Source of the DNA: Dicaeum eximium
Taxonomy: Eukaryota; Chordata; Aves; Passeriformes; Dicaeidae
Length of the DNA: 64,000 bases
Direction of reading: 5' to 3'
Assembly: GCA_013396995.1 (NCBI GenBank)
Contig: VWZP01002893.1
Location: forward strand, 682,001 to 746,000
Shown: piece by piece, positions 13,598 through 27,100 of the stretch
Position numbering within the stretch: the stretch's first letter is position 1
How the letters are laid out: each line of letters starts with the position of its first letter
The notes under the pieces: generated by a model
Told to the model about the DNA's origin: nothing
Databases searched by the model: none
The model's input: the letters and a program-made list of their open reading frames with translations, nothing else
Translations under genes and position numbers: made by a program

Positions 13598-16500
13598 CTC
13601 TACATAACTCTGCAGTATCAAGACTCTGGGCAAGTCATTTATTTACCAGAATTTCATCTTTCCAGTGGTATGCAGCCCATAATAGTCACCTTCTTGCCAG
13701 AAGGCTTTAGGAACTGAAGTCGTGAATGTCTGTAATGGCTTTAATATAATAAGTACAAAGGTATTGTGCAGACATATTTAGTGCCTGTGGAAGAATTGTG
13801 AATTTCTGTTTATTACCCACAACATTGCAGTAAGAGGAAATGTTTTTCAAAATGTTAAAGGCCAGATTGTCCGGCTGGTTCATGTTGGTGGAATCACAGA
13901 TTTTTTCTCTTCTATGTGCGGCAATTAGTTTCCTGGGAGAAATCAAAGAAATCAAATGCATGGCATATTTGTAATTTTAGATGTAGTTATTTAGATAGAT
14001 ATACCATTAATTCAATGAAAAATGCCACACCAATGGGAATAAAAAAGGCAGATTGAACTCCAGTAAAGAAAATGAACTTAAATGAGCAGGAAGATATGGG
14101 CATATTTACAAAAATAAGTGTGTGCAATGTTCTCTCCATACATGATCAAATCTTACAATGAAATTTGAAAGTGTTATTAGCAGTTCTCTCTCTCCTCTGC
14201 TTTGATTTTTCTGTATTTGTTGAGAAAAGCACATTGAGGGAGACAACTGTGTTTCTTACACCAGTGCCTTCATTTTCAAAAACAGTGTGAAATTATGAAC
14301 CTCATCCTTAAACAACAATGAAACAAATGCTCAGTCTCTGCATCAGCAATAACTGGACTGCTGTAAATGTGGTTAGTATGAAAGGGTTTTTAGGCTTGGT
14401 ATTTATGCACTGTACTTCAGATTCAGTTGTAATTTCCATAAAAAATGACAGAATAATCAGACCAGAATGATGAGGTTGACATTAAGAAATTATACTGGCT
14501 TACACATAATTGCATCTCTCTCTCTGGATGACTGTAATATCTGCAGACTGGGTAACAGGTTACTTTGTGATACTCTCCATATATGATATTTTGCCTCTTT
14601 CATTACCATACACCAGAACTACCTTACAGACTTGGCAGTCTCTTAGTTGCTGTAGGAAGAAATACTAAAGCTAAAATTTGCTTGTGTGCTAAAAAATGAT
14701 GAATTCTTTAGGTAAAAAGAAAGAGATGATGCTGACCCTGTGCCATGGCAGTATGATCTGTTTACCCTGTTAGATGTTAATGTGATGAGTTTTATGTCAG
14801 TGTGGTTTCCCTTTGGCCCATGCACTGGGAAATGTCATTACAGCTGTGACTGAAGCTGTGCCTGCTCAGGTGGCTTTCTCTTTGCACTCACGGAAATGTC
14901 TGGAGTTGTGGCTCCTGTGGCTTACCTTGGTAAGTGGCAGGAGGTCAATGAAACGCTGCTGGCATTAAACTTCACAGCTTTGATGAGATTCTTGTTTTGG
15001 AATCTGAGATGAAACTGAACTGCATTGTTACTGAATTTTTTTCTAATTATGTAATTATAGCATAGGCATCTTCATGTTATACAGGAGTGTTCATGTGATT
15101 ATCAACTCTATACATATGATCAGAATTTTTCTGTTTTTAACTCTGTCTCCTGGCATTTCATTTCAAATAAAGTTACAGAAGGAGAGAGTTTTACGTACCT
15201 ACAAGGCCTAGTGACACCCTTGCAATTGGAATATGATTCTGTTTCTTACTGAAGTAAGAAGACAATATTCCTTTGAATTTGAGGCAGAAGTACAAAAAAG
15301 GGATTATCAGGAAAAGAATTGTAATGTGCATCCCATATAAAAGAATGAAATAAGTTCTTGGATGAGGTTTGAAAAGATGTGGTATGTTAAGTATAAAAGG
15401 CATGGAGGAAATGCAGAGGAAGAATACTTTTTATCTGAAGAGACTAAATTATGTGTGAGGAGATAGAAAGAGATTGAAAAGAGACCAGTTTGAAATAACA
15501 AGTGAAGGTGAAAGATCCAAAAATAAAGAAAGAAATTGTACTTTTGACAAGGTCGATTTTAGATGTCTAAAAGTAAAGTGCAGTCATTTTTTCACTCTGA
15601 GGAATCATGAGAAATATATGAGAAGGGAGGGTCATCTGCCCTCATGTCAACATGAGAATAGAATGTTAATTCTATTTTTTTAAGTGAAAAAGTATTCTCA
15701 AGTCAAAGCAGAGAGAGAATGAGGACTTGAACTTCTGATCTCTGTACATAATATGTAATGTGACAAATTGGCTTCTAAATTCTTTCAGCTTGGTCTTAAC
15801 CTGTTTGTTTTGGAGCTCTCATGTACCTTGAGAATAATTGTTCTCTGCCCTTCTATAAATAATGCCAAACAATGCCAGAGCTCTGACAGCTGCTGCTTTG
15901 ATCTGAACATACAAAGCAACGTCCAAGCCTTGGAATATAACAGAGGAAATCATGCTCAAAAACACAGCTTGTGTGTGCATGTAATTTTTTTGTTATAGAT
16001 TGGAGCCATTTTTCTTCACCTCCTGACTTCTGGGAGAGCCTCTGTCTTTAGAATTTCTCTGCTGCAATTGCTGAACACTTGAACAGTGTATGTTCACTGA
16101 GTGTATCAATCATTTGGTGTATGGGCCTTAATGGTTCTGCATGTTTTTGTGTCTTTACAGAATCTATTTATCTTGCAAGTCAGTCAGTCATTTGTTCTTT
16201 CTTTTTATGTTTTTTATTGATTTGTTCATGCCAAGGGTAGAGAAGAAAGAAGCCATTTTAACTGCTTTGTAAATAGCTAGAACAAGCCAGCTGAGCTTGC
16301 ATGTCCTGTCTTTTCAAGGCAGCTCTAAGACTGTTTCTACTTCCACTGAAACCACTGCAAAAAAATGTGAGTGCTAATGCAGAGAGATTTTCAACAGGAG
16401 CAAGTATTTTTTTGCTTAGATATAAATAAGCACCAGGTTTAAAAATCCATGCCTAGCATTGCTCATTAAATTTTTTTCTTTCTCCATGGAACTCTGCATC

Positions 16501-18674
16501 TTCCATGGCTTCAGCTGATTTTTCATGAGGGAAAGATATAAATTCAGACAACTTCAGACAAAAGTTGGGGTGCCAATGCAGACAACTAAATGCGAGTACA
16601 GGAGGCACATCAAGTCACATGAAAAGAGCTTTGGATTTCCAGTAAAGAGAAGGGCAAATGTGACTCCACCAGCTGAGTTATCCAGGATCCTTGCTGTTCT
16701 CCATAGCCTGTCATCAGCAGTGCAATGACTGCTGCTGTCCAGTGCCCTTTCCCCAAGCCTTTGCTTTCAGTCATCTCAAAGGAGATTCTCCTCCTTAGTA
16801 CTAACAAGCAAGGACTTCACTTGCTTAACAGAAGGGACTTAGGAGTCCATTTAATTTTTCTGTTCTTTCCCATGTTATTCCTCCACTGGCCATAGGGCTG
16901 GCACACCCCTGCAGAGAGCCAGCACTCACACCCTAACTCAGGCTGCCCTAACTCAAGCTGAACCCTGTGTCTTCAGAAATACCACTTTGTCTCTGCTCCA
17001 CTTCCTTTTTTCAAGCAGCTTTATCCTGGACCAGTAACACCATCAAGACTGTGCCTGCTGGGTTGTGGTTCTGGCCACTATTTTTTTGTTACTGGACTGT
17101 TCTGGAGGATTTTAATTGTGGGAAGTACAGACTTTATGAGCAGAATTGCCTGCTCAATCTTTATGACCTGCTGAAGTCAAACCTGAAGTGTGAGACAGAA
17201 AACTGTCCTTGATATTTTTTCAGATAGGCTTGGAATTTTGAAACTGGTATTTAACTTTTGACATATGGATTTAAAAAGGCAAGAAGAAAGAATATAGAAG
17301 TATCCTCTTAGGCAAAAGCTCTTCACTTCCCTCCAACCTCCCCACGAAGAGAATTAGTTCCCTCAAAATACTGCATGTTTTTGATCCTACTGTCAAATTC
17401 CTGATCTTTGAGTCATGAGAGATGAATTCTATGAATTAGGTTAATTTTGATCCAAAAGGGATCCGGTTGGGAAAGTACAATTTTGCTGCTAATTGTTTTT
17501 GTGTTGCTATTTCTTCCAAGCCAAGAATTCTCAAGGGTGTTTTGGCCAGAAAGTTTCAGAGCAGGTAGTGCTAAATTGAACCAGTTGTCTACCTGCTGCA
17601 GAGCAAAAGCCCACAAGCATCCCCTTCCCACTTGACAGATCTAGCATTTATTTCTTCACTCATTATAATAGTTCATCTGGTGACAATTCTTGGCACTCTG
17701 TTGCTTGCTAAACAGTGAACTGTGATATCTGCTAGCATCTTCCCCTTTATATTAACGTGGAAAAATAATCCACAGGCTGAGCTACTGCTGCTAAGAAATA
17801 TTTATTTTCAGAAGGAATCTGGCTCTTTGTTATGTACTGACACTGAATATTTAAATTACAACCTTATAATCTTTCATTTACACCACCTAGAGGATGTTGA
17901 ATAAATTAAAAATAAAATGCAACAATATTCCACCTAGAGAGGGGATCTGACAGGGAATCAACACTTTCCAAAATGTGGGGTTGGTTTTCCAGCTCCCATC
18001 TTTGTCAGGAGATGTTCTGTGTTCAATACTCCTAAGGCTATATATGTGAAAAACTAAATACCAGGTTTAATAATCTAAGCTTGTCTGAAGAAGCATTGAG
18101 GACAGTCTGCTGTCTCACACTGCAGACTTGGCTGTGTCCCTGTCTTAGAAGGGCATACAAATTGAGTAGGCAATTTTGCTTGTAAGCCTGTACTTCAATA
18201 TTTCAGTGTTAGTCACAAACTGAGAAAGACTAGGAAGGATGTGAATCACTGCTAGTGGGATTCTATGAAAAGTAGTGCTAGAAAGAAACCTTGCAGGTTT
18301 GGTAATTGAATTGTTAACTGTCACCCTGATGGGAGTATGTGACTAATAGCAAACCTCCAATTCAGATGTTATGCTTCAGAGCTAGTCTTAAATGCTAAGT
18401 TGAAGACTTACTGTTATTTGAAAATCATGGAAATGGCAGACAGTGTGGTACAAGACACTGGAGCAAGTAAGGTGCCCTATTAAGTGCTGGGACAGTGACC
18501 TCAGAAGTCATAGAATCCACATTAGTACACACAGCCCATGAACAACAAATTTAAATACTCCACAGAGTCACCCATCTTCTGCAAAACACACAGACCTTGA
18601 ATTGTCTATGATTATCTGTTTTCAGGAGTTCAGCTTTATTGGTACATCTTTAGGCATTATCATTTGCTTTACAT
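13598..18674. other. No gene or recognisable repeat
   Basis: Unique AT-rich sequence with short reading frames only (up to 93 codons). Composition is even and I recognise no CR1, LTR or RNA gene signature. Confidence 0.4.
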
Positions 18675-18800
18675 GATGTATTTTGAGGCCTGAAGATGCT
18701 ATTATAATCTATTCTGACCTCCCATATGACACAGGACTGATTTCTGGGTTTAAATGCCTTTTGAACTATGAAACATCTGTGTAGAAACATTTTGTATCTG
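18675..18800 (-). mobile_element. Ancient CR1 LINE 3' end, antisense
   Basis: The plus strand reads like the reverse complement of the old amniote CR1 3' end. The segment ATTCTGACCTCCCATATGAC (18712-18731), followed by ACAGG, matches the family motif of the form CTAGTCTGACCTCCTGTATAACACAGG. It is preceded by a TTTTGAGGCCTGAAG segment matching the family's terminal GGCCAGAAG. Divergence is high, as expected for copies that predate birds. Only the last 100 or so bases are recognisable and no coding sequence remains. Confidence 0.7.
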
Positions 18801-20000
18801 GATCCATCACTATGTAGTACATTTGTCTTAAAATTTGTGTCTACACTAAGGATTTACAAGTCTTTTAAAATCATAAGGGACATTTGCCAGTTATACATGA
18901 AATATATGTAGTAAAACCGTAAGTTAAGTCCAAGTTATTAAAATCCTGTATATGTACCTTTTTTCAGAACCAGTAATCACTGAACCCCATTCCCAGTGCT
19001 CAAAGTCAGGCTCATCCCATTTGGCATTATTTGGATCCTCTGGCAGTATTACTGGACTAGAAGTGCCCTGGATTGTACCACTGGGGTTTGATATGTCAGA
19101 GACTTGACATCAGACACTGACTTTTTATAGACCATCTCAGTGCCATTTTTAAATTAGAGTTTGCAAAAAGCTGTACGGCCTTCAGCTTGCACCAGTCTGT
19201 CCCATACTATGTGCATCCTCAGCAGATAGAGACTTTGCTGGGTTCTCCCTGAGGTTCTTGATAAAACTTTGGGCCCTCTGCAGGAATGTGGGAGTTGGTT
19301 TGCGCCTAAGATGTTGCCAAGGTATGAAGAAAGTAGCTTGAATCCTGAATGTAGTTGGAATCTCCTGAGAGAGGAAACCAGTGCTGGTATAGCTCTTCTG
19401 AGTAAATGGGGATATGCCTTGACACCAAGGTGGGACAGATGGGACCTGGTACCATTTTTGCATGGCTAGACCATGCAGAGAGTAGCCCTACTCAGTAGTG
19501 ATAGGGACAGAAGCTGAGTAGGCATTTCTTTTCCCAAAGGTGTGACCCCAACAGCTGGGAAAGTGAGATTGAATTCCTGTGACTGCCCAGCCAAGGGCCT
19601 TCGTCTCATGGCATGGAACCCTTCTTCTGTCCTCAGCCATTGAGGGGCTGGCTTTGCTTTGGAGGTGACTGGCTCTGTGTCTTGTGGGAGCTTCTACCAG
19701 TCTCTGCATTGTGATATTCTGTCTTTCCCCCTCCTCACCTTCAACAGCAGTAATACCTCACCACTGTCTAGCATGTGCCATTGCCACTGCTTTTACAGAC
19801 TGAGGACTTTTCATCCAGGTCCTTGGCTCATTGTATCTCTGCTGTTAAAAGCCCAAGAAAATAATACATTTGAAATGTCTTCTCACCTGTTAAGTAACAG
19901 ATGGAGTGGGCCAACACGTGCAGCCACTGAAGTGCTGAAGCTCAGCTGCTGTGGGGCCATTTGAGGCACCTGGGGAGGTGCTGGGGGCTGCAGCTGGGGA
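18801..20000. other. No gene recognised
   Basis: Mixed unique sequence whose GC content rises after about 19180. Frames of 93 (minus, 19182-19463) and 101 codons (plus, 19659-19964) occur, but neither resembles a known protein. They probably reflect the higher GC content. Confidence 0.35.
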
Positions 20001-20102
20001 GAGAGCTGTGCTGAGAGCTGTGCTGAGAGCTGTGCTAAAGCTGCTGCTGCCTGCGGGAGGTTCGGGGCTGTGCCTTGGGGCTGCGCCTTGGGGCTGCCTC
20101 CT
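20001..20102. repeat. Two adjacent short minisatellites in a GC-rich block
   Basis: Three identical copies of the 12-mer GAGAGCTGTGCT lie at 20001-20036. After a CTGCTGCTGCCTGCGG link come three copies of a 13-mer of the form GGGGCTGYGCCTT (20064-20076, 20077-20089, 20090-20102; the last diverges). The surrounding 250 bases are markedly richer in G and C than the window. A CACGTG E-box core lies just upstream near 19915. Whether this is a decayed LTR, an old promoter or simple expansion cannot be told from sequence alone. Confidence 0.85.
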
Positions 20103-21571
20103 CCTGGGGTCTGCTCTTCTCTCCAGGAGCAAGACAGACAGGCTCTGTACAGCTGCAGGTCAGTGGGGCTGGAGGACACAGGCATGGCTTGTGCAATGTG
20201 CTGGGAATGTGTGGGTTTTTTCTCTTGTGCACAGCTCTTCCTCTCCTCTGTTTTTTTTTCCCCACAGAATTTAAACTGTAGTAAAAGTAAGTCTGTGAGG
20301 AAGGTATGCTGATAATTTCTGGTTTGGACAGGATAAATCAGCTGCCTTAGTTAGAATTTTCCCTTTTTTTGCCTTCTAGACTGGAAATTTTGCCATCCAT
20401 TGTGTGTTTATAGAAAGGCTGGGACAGAAGGGCTTTCCAAAAGCAGTGACAAAACTGGGTGTGAAAGTGGGGCTTTAAAGCCTTCTTGTATTTAGAGCTT
20501 TAGCCTATGCTAATATTTCTTGTGATGCAACTTTTAAGAAACATTTAATAACCTAGGATGCCAGATGGATGAAACCTGGTGTTTGCTTTTAATGTCTAAT
20601 GCTACTTACTTTCATTAAACTCCAGTGCTGCACTTCTGAGACTTATTTGTGGTTGCTTGTCCTGAATATAACTGAATTTACTATTCCAGCCCTCTCAATT
20701 GAACTTATAAAAAATTCCTAGTCAGTTTAAGGCTCTCTGGGTCCCTTCTGCTTTTCTGGCTCAATGTTTTGTTGCTATCTGCTCTCTCATTTATATAACT
20801 TTTACTTAGCAGAGAGGATTTTCTCCACACTGGTGTGGGAGGGCAGCACAGCTGGGCTTGTGCTCAGAGCTCTGCATTCCTTGTGTCCCAGGGCACAGAC
20901 TGGCACCACTGGAGCTGTCCCAGCACACATGAAGTTTTCTGATTTACTTGAGGCACACAGATGAAACAGTATTTTTTTTGTATTACACCTGAAATGGCAT
21001 ATTTCAGTGGGCTGTTTTAGAAGATGCAGCCCTACCTGAGAGCATGAAGTCTAAACTGCCTCTTCCTCCTTCCTTTTCATGTGTTATTCATTTCATTGGG
21101 ACAGACAGTAGCCTGCGAGACTCCTGTGGCATGTTATAAGTGGAAGTATTTTTTTTTTTACCAGCCCTGCTGACTCACAGGGTTTCTGAAGATAGGCACT
21201 TTTCCTTCCTCTGCTTTTCCCATCGTCTGCTAAGTAGCAGATGGGGATGAAAAGAGTCCAAAGAAAGGCTCTTGATAGTGAGAAAGGTGGTTGAACACAA
21301 AGGAGATGAAGGCAGGAAGATAAGGAGGGAGAAGGAAAGAGAAGATGACCAAGAAGCAGGTAAAGCAGTATTTAACACAGGGAGGGAAGAAAACAAGCAG
21401 AATAAAATTTGTAAGCTATGAGCATTTTAAGATATTGCTAAATATAAAAGGTCAATATTACTGGATCAGTTCAGCTTTCTAAAAGGGAGAGAAAATGAAA
21501 CATGGATTTCATCCATGTCTGTGGGGGATGCCCCTCCTCTTCAGTATGTAAACAGCATTTGTGGTTGTGAA
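20103..21571. other. No gene recognised
   Basis: A very good acceptor (T9, then CCCCACAG, ending at 20267) is followed 19 bases later by a GTAAGT donor (20287-20292). Those 19 bases are too few to judge as an exon. Otherwise the region shows only short frames and no repeat I can name. Confidence 0.35.
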
Positions 21572-21790
21572 CCTATGTTCAGAAATTGTAAAGCCAGCAG
21601 GAATCATTATGACACTGTAGCCTAAACTCTGGTATATCATAGGCCATCACAGTTCAGAATTGCTCTGTTTGCTTTAAAGCTTATCCTGAAGGAAATAAGA
21701 TAACCTGGTCTCAGAAAGTCTCCTTGAGTTTAAAAACGTGTCTTAAATGTGAACTCCAATGTGAATCTGTTTGCTGCCAAAGGTACACCT
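21572..21790 (-). mobile_element. Ancient CR1 LINE 3' end, antisense
   Basis: On the plus strand AAATTGTAAAGCCAGCAGGA, then ATCATTATGACACTGTAGCC, and later ATCATAGGCCATCACAGTTC follow the order of the reverse-complemented turtle/crocodile-type CR1 3' end: terminal GGCCAGAAGGGACCATTATGATC, then the bipartite ...CTCCTGTATAACACAGGCCATAGAACTTC segment. The similarity continues more weakly to about 21790. It is non-coding and heavily diverged. It lies in opposite orientation to the related copy at 23700-24140. Confidence 0.75.
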
Positions 21791-23699
21791 TTTCCTGGTG
21801 GTAAGCTGCTGTTCTTGTTTAGTGTTTTCTCATTTACTGCAAATAATGGGCCTAATAATTAGATTCTGTTCTGGGAGTTCTTCCTGTAGAGCTTAACTGG
21901 GCCCTACCATCAGGGAGCAAGGGTTTTTTCTCTTCTGCAGGTCCTGTGGCTACAGCAGCCTAATGCAAAACATGATAGTGGGTTTGGATGTGGAAGTCAA
22001 AACCAAAGTACTTCCTGTAGCTCTCTTGGGTATTTAATGGGGGTAACTTGAAGTTTCTTAATTGTTGTATTGAGGCTGGTGATCTGTTGTTAACTGAACC
22101 TGTATCCCAGCTATTTTTGTTTTAGAGTTTTTTTTTGATAATGTTATTAAGGTTTTTAATCCATAGGCATGAAGTAGTTAAAACTTGATAGCATTTGGAG
22201 AAAATCTTCCTAAGAGGAAGATTTTGTATGTGCATTAGTAGCTGGCTGTGCAGCATTTGGGCCAACAGTTTCCCTGGGTCTCTTTCTTGGAAGCTGAAGG
22301 ATTTCTTTCTGGACAAAACTAAGTAACATGTAATGTTGCATTTGTCAGTATTGAGTTCTGAACCAAATATATCTTGCCTATGTATGATCTTTCTTATTAT
22401 ATTGAAGGAATATATTTGTAAAAATAATTTGCATTTCCTTTATTTTATATGGCTGGGACATTCAAGGGTGATGAAATACAATGTTATTTGAGACTGATGG
22501 TGCATAGTGAAATGTATGAAAGTCCTTGTGGCTTTCTGTGTGGTGGGTGTTTAAATGGGCTGTGATGGAGTATGGTCTTTTTTGGGTTGAAGGGAAGGAA
22601 ATAGAAATTGGGAGACTGAGTGTAAGCAATTGAAAAAGAAAACTATATGAATTACATGTGTATTTGTTTGAAACAAAAAAAGGCACAACAAAATAAAACA
22701 AACACAATAAAAATACTTCACCATGAACTTGGCTATGGTGAATAAGTTTAAATTTTGAAAGATTTATTTAATTAAAAAAGGATTCTATTATGGAGTGTAA
22801 ATGAAGAATAATTGAGATGATCACTTGTGGTGCAGAGAAAGGAATGGGAGTCAGCAAATACCTTACTCTGTATTTGGAAAAATGCCAGTTATGATCTCAA
22901 AATAGTTCAGTGGTAGTGATCATAGAGTATCCTGCATGTGTAATGTGTGCTGTATATGTGGGTCTTAAGCCTCTGAGACCTAAATATTTATTAGAAAAAA
23001 AAATAAATTTAAAGGTGAAACAATTGATCTGTACAGTATCAGTTCTGATTTCTAGTGAAGTCTAGACTATGGAAAATAAAGGGCAGTGTCTGTTAATAGC
23101 TGTGGCAGTGACACCCTTGAGGAAGGGGAAAGATGGCACCGTGGATGATGTGTGCTGTACATTCACCACTTTATTTCATCAAGAGCATGGAAAAGGTGAT
23201 GGGTGTAATGTTAGGAGCATATAAAGGACACAGCTGTTAAAATTACCAAAAAGGTAATGAAGAGACAAATACTGGTGTGGGAAAATCAATCAGCCTAGAT
23301 TTTTTTTCGAATAGCTGGTGAGGTGGGCTCATTTGAGTAATTGATTTATTAACACAGCCTGTGGCAAATTCCTGTTTCTAGTAACAAAGAGCATTTCTTG
23401 CCTTGGAAGCAGTAGTTGTGAAAAGGGAGCTGAGGAACTTTTAGCCAGTTAAGGATATGCTCCCTCTAATTCTGTAGATGAGAAAACTGGGCTGTACAAG
23501 TAGAGGAATATTCATGTATTGGAATTGCCTTGGATGTGACATTGGAGATGATTAACAAAGTAAGGATTTAAGGTTTTGTCCTTTGCATCAAAAGTAGCAT
23601 TTCCTAGTAAACTTGCAAGTGTTGAGAAGGAGGCTGTAAAAAGGATGTGATATGTTACTTCCTAAAGATGTGTACTTTAGGAGTGTCACAACTTGAGTT
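21791..23699. other. No gene recognised
   Basis: AT-rich unique sequence. It contains a perfect 11-bp inverted repeat with a 3-base loop (AAAATCTTCCT at 22201-22211 and AGGAAGATTTT at 22215-22225). No mobile element or conserved reading frame was seen. Confidence 0.4.
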
Positions 23700-24140
23700 G
23701 AGAGACAAGGAAACTCACTTTACAGAGTTTATAGAAGTGAAGGTTAAGAGGGAAATTGAAGACAGCCTACAGATACTTGTTCAGGGAAGAGATCTCTGAT
23801 TGTAGACTGCTCCTTAATCTTTTTGGAGCAGAAGATGTGTAATGAGGATTGATGACTGGAAGTGAAAGCTAGGCAAATTGAGACTTAAAATAAGGAACCC
23901 ATCTCTAAGTGTGGGTAATTAATCACTGGAACAATTCTTTTAGTTGGATGGAGGATTTCCCTTCACCTGGAGTCTCTAAATCAGGGCTCAATGTCTCTCT
24001 AAAAGATAAGCTCTAGCTCAAACTGAAGTTATGGTCTGAGTGTTGAAATTGCTGGCTGAAGTGCTGTGGCCTGCTTTGTGCAGGAGGTCAGTGCATATGA
24101 TTGTAATACTTGTTCTGCCCAGAAAAATGTATTAATCCAT
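23700..24140 (+). mobile_element. Ancient CR1 LINE 3' fragment, sense
   Basis: This matches the 3' part of old amniote CR1 over some 400 bases in the right order. GATGACTGGAAGTGAAAGCT and AGGCAAATTGAGACTTAAAA match the stretch near the end of ORF2 (TGGCTGGAAG..GAAGCTAGACAAATTCAGACT). GGTAATTAATCACTGGAAC matches the next block. TCTCTAAAAGATAAGCTCTA and TGTGCAGGAGGTCAGTGCAT match the 3' untranslated end. Frames are broken throughout, so the copy is dead. The upstream limit is uncertain, since similarity fades before about 23700. Confidence 0.82.
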
Positions 24141-27100
24141 TCCTGGCTCTTCTAGAACTGACCTTGTTCAAAGTTGGTGATTTTACATGTGAATGAATGA
24201 ACGATATTTACCTCCCTGAAGTTAGAAGACTTTGACTGATAATAAAGGCTGTGAAGGCTGCAGAAATACTGCCAGGAAATATATGGAACTAGAAATGGTG
24301 GTCTCTTTACTAGTATGGCTGTATGTATAGCTTCCCTGAAAATCGTGTGAGAACTTTTCTCCTGGTCTGCCCCTGCCCAGCAATGCCAGGAGCTTCTGCA
24401 GCAAAGACTGAAGGGAAGGTGGGAACATGGGCATCACTTGGTGGGACACCTGCTGCTTGCTGCTCTCTCTGAACTAGATACTTGCCAGCTCTAATTACAG
24501 TTTAGCAGAATTAATGATAGATGTGAGTACTGTTATGGGTTTGTTAACAAGAAGCTTGCATAGCTTCTTTTAGAAGAACCTTTTAGATATAAAAGGGCAG
24601 GTCAACCTAATTCCCTGCATTCAGTCACTTTTAACTTTCTTATCACTTCAGTAGTGTAGCTGTAATGGTAAGTACCTGGAAATCACATTTTCTGTCAGGG
24701 TTCAGGGTTTGCTGACAGAAAGAAAGGTTGTAATTCTTTTTGATGATGGTATTAAACTATAATTTGTGATCTTTGAGTAACAGTGAATGAATAAGTGAAT
24801 CCTGGGTTATGAGTGGTGTGCCCTTCTGGTGTTTAGACACTGCTCATGTCTTGCAAGAAGCAAATTTTCTTGTCAGGAAGTGCTTTAAGTCAGGCTGTGT
24901 CATCCTGTAATGTTCAAGATAATTCTGACAAGTCAGAGAGGGCTTTATAGACTCAGGCACAGAACTCACCAGCTTCTGTAACTGCTGCTGGTTCTTTCTC
25001 TAAAATTTCACCCACAGTGTATGAGGTATAGAAAACAACTGTTAGTTTTAGGTAGTACCTTTCTGTATTCTGCAGGTCCAGAATGTCCTGGGGAGACAGT
25101 TTTCATAATGCTGGAAAAAAACCCATAGTGTTTTGACTTTTAGCAGGTTTATAATATATACAATCATTATACTTCTCTCTACATGACACATAACAGAAAC
25201 AAGACTTTCACCAAGTTGAGAAACAGTTCAGTTTATATCCACAAATTAAAACCTAGTCCCACCTGTGCAAAAATTAAATTACCTGCACAAGAAAGACAAT
25301 TTTATGTGTTGAAGAGAGAAACCTATGTCTGTTTGCTGCTCTGGTGCTTCTGTAAGCCCTGACTGCCATTTTGGAGTCAACACCTAGGAGCCTCTGTGGT
25401 CCATCCTCTCCAGTGGATGATCCTTTGTAGAACTGGCACTTCTTATTTCAGTATTGAATGCACCAGTGTCCAAAACTTACTGACCAGTACTGCCACCACC
25501 CTTGCATTTTGCTGTGGGCAACTGTGAGGTCTAAGGCCTAAATGAGGTCAAAAAGGCACAGTACAGAATTAAATTAATTTACATTTTCTTTAATTGAGGT
25601 TGCTTAAAATGAGAGAGTTCTTGCTGAAGGTGCAGGATTGACCATTTGTATTGTGCTTACTCTTAGAGCAGTTGGGATGTGTGCAGGACGGACAGGGGTT
25701 TTCCATACTGCTGGGCTGCTTTCTTCTTGAACTGCAGGAGTGTTTGCAGAACAGTGGCACCCTCATGACACTTTGATGTCTTGCCCCCTTCTCAGGCAGT
25801 GGAGAAAGAATCCATCATAGCCATGTTCCTACTGCCAAACGGAGTGAACAGACACAAAAGTTAAAATAGTTTTTCCTCAGGACATTTGACTAAAGGTGAA
25901 GCATACTGGATTTTATATTTAGAGCAGAATTGCCTAAAATAAAGGTTGGAATGATGGATGGTTTTGATGTATTTTATTGCTTTGACTATTAGGCCTACCT
26001 TATCCTTTCTCTACAATGTTGTCAACACTCAACTAGCTTTATTTTATGCTTTTTTGACATTTGGACAAAGCTTCCTTTTGCTGGAGTTTATCTAAACCAG
26101 ATGGGAGTTTTCTGATGTCAGCACCCTGATAATTAGTAAATGAACAACTCTTTGTGGTGACATCTTGTAGTTTTGCAGGTAGCACACTTTGCTCATTCAT
26201 TTGAGGTACCCCTCCTCCAAGAGACTAATCTAAGTCAGCTGTTTATAAGTACAAGTGGTCCTTGATCTTCTCAGTGTTCTCTAGGGTACAACACTACCTC
26301 TTCAAGCCTCTGCCTGATTAGCCATTTATTTTCCTATTGATGCCAGGAACTTCTCACAAAAATTGGATGATACATTTCTGGTATAGATTGAGGATGTGGC
26401 TACAACATTCTGGTGTGACAGACAGTGCTAAATGGAACAGACACTGGATGAGAGCTTGTACGTAAAAATGTACTTTTCCAGCAGGCAACTAATGTCTGAA
26501 TGACCATATGACATGAAAATGGAGCTAATAGATGTGCTAGGCTGAAGGAATAAGCAGCTGCTCCAGGTCTGATAGAGAGGAAGCAATCATTTTCAACTGG
26601 AGCAAAAGAATTAATAACCAAAACATCCCAAAAGCCAATCAGGTGGAAAACTGAGGAGTAGGATTGGCTCATATGAAGTCCATCTTCTCCCCAACACTAT
26701 TGCATTGTTTGCAAAAAATTTGGTACTTAAAGCCAGTTTTTCTTTATTTGGAAATTGAAGTCTTGATATTCTGCTGCACCTCCTCACCAGATATGTAGTT
26801 TAGCCAAGTTAGTTTACTGAGTGTCTTACAGGTGTTGAGTTTGCATTTCTGGGGAATAAAAGCCATTAGAGGGTAAAAAACTCTCAACTTTCTTTTTATA
26901 AACAGGTGTTCAGTACAGTCACATTTCTAGTTTTTTGTAGTGTTCACCTTCAGTGCTATTTCATTGCTATCTTGTAATGCCTTTACTGGGTGATGTAGCT
27001 GGTACTGTAAATGCTTGAAGTGTTTCCTTTTGAACACAACTAGTAATAGTGAGAATGAGCATTTTTTAAGGTATTGACTTCAGCAGGTGTGGTTGGGGAA

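Noticed and set aside
13421..13633. Minus frame with a long valine run
   Set aside because: This is translation of the AAC microsatellite.
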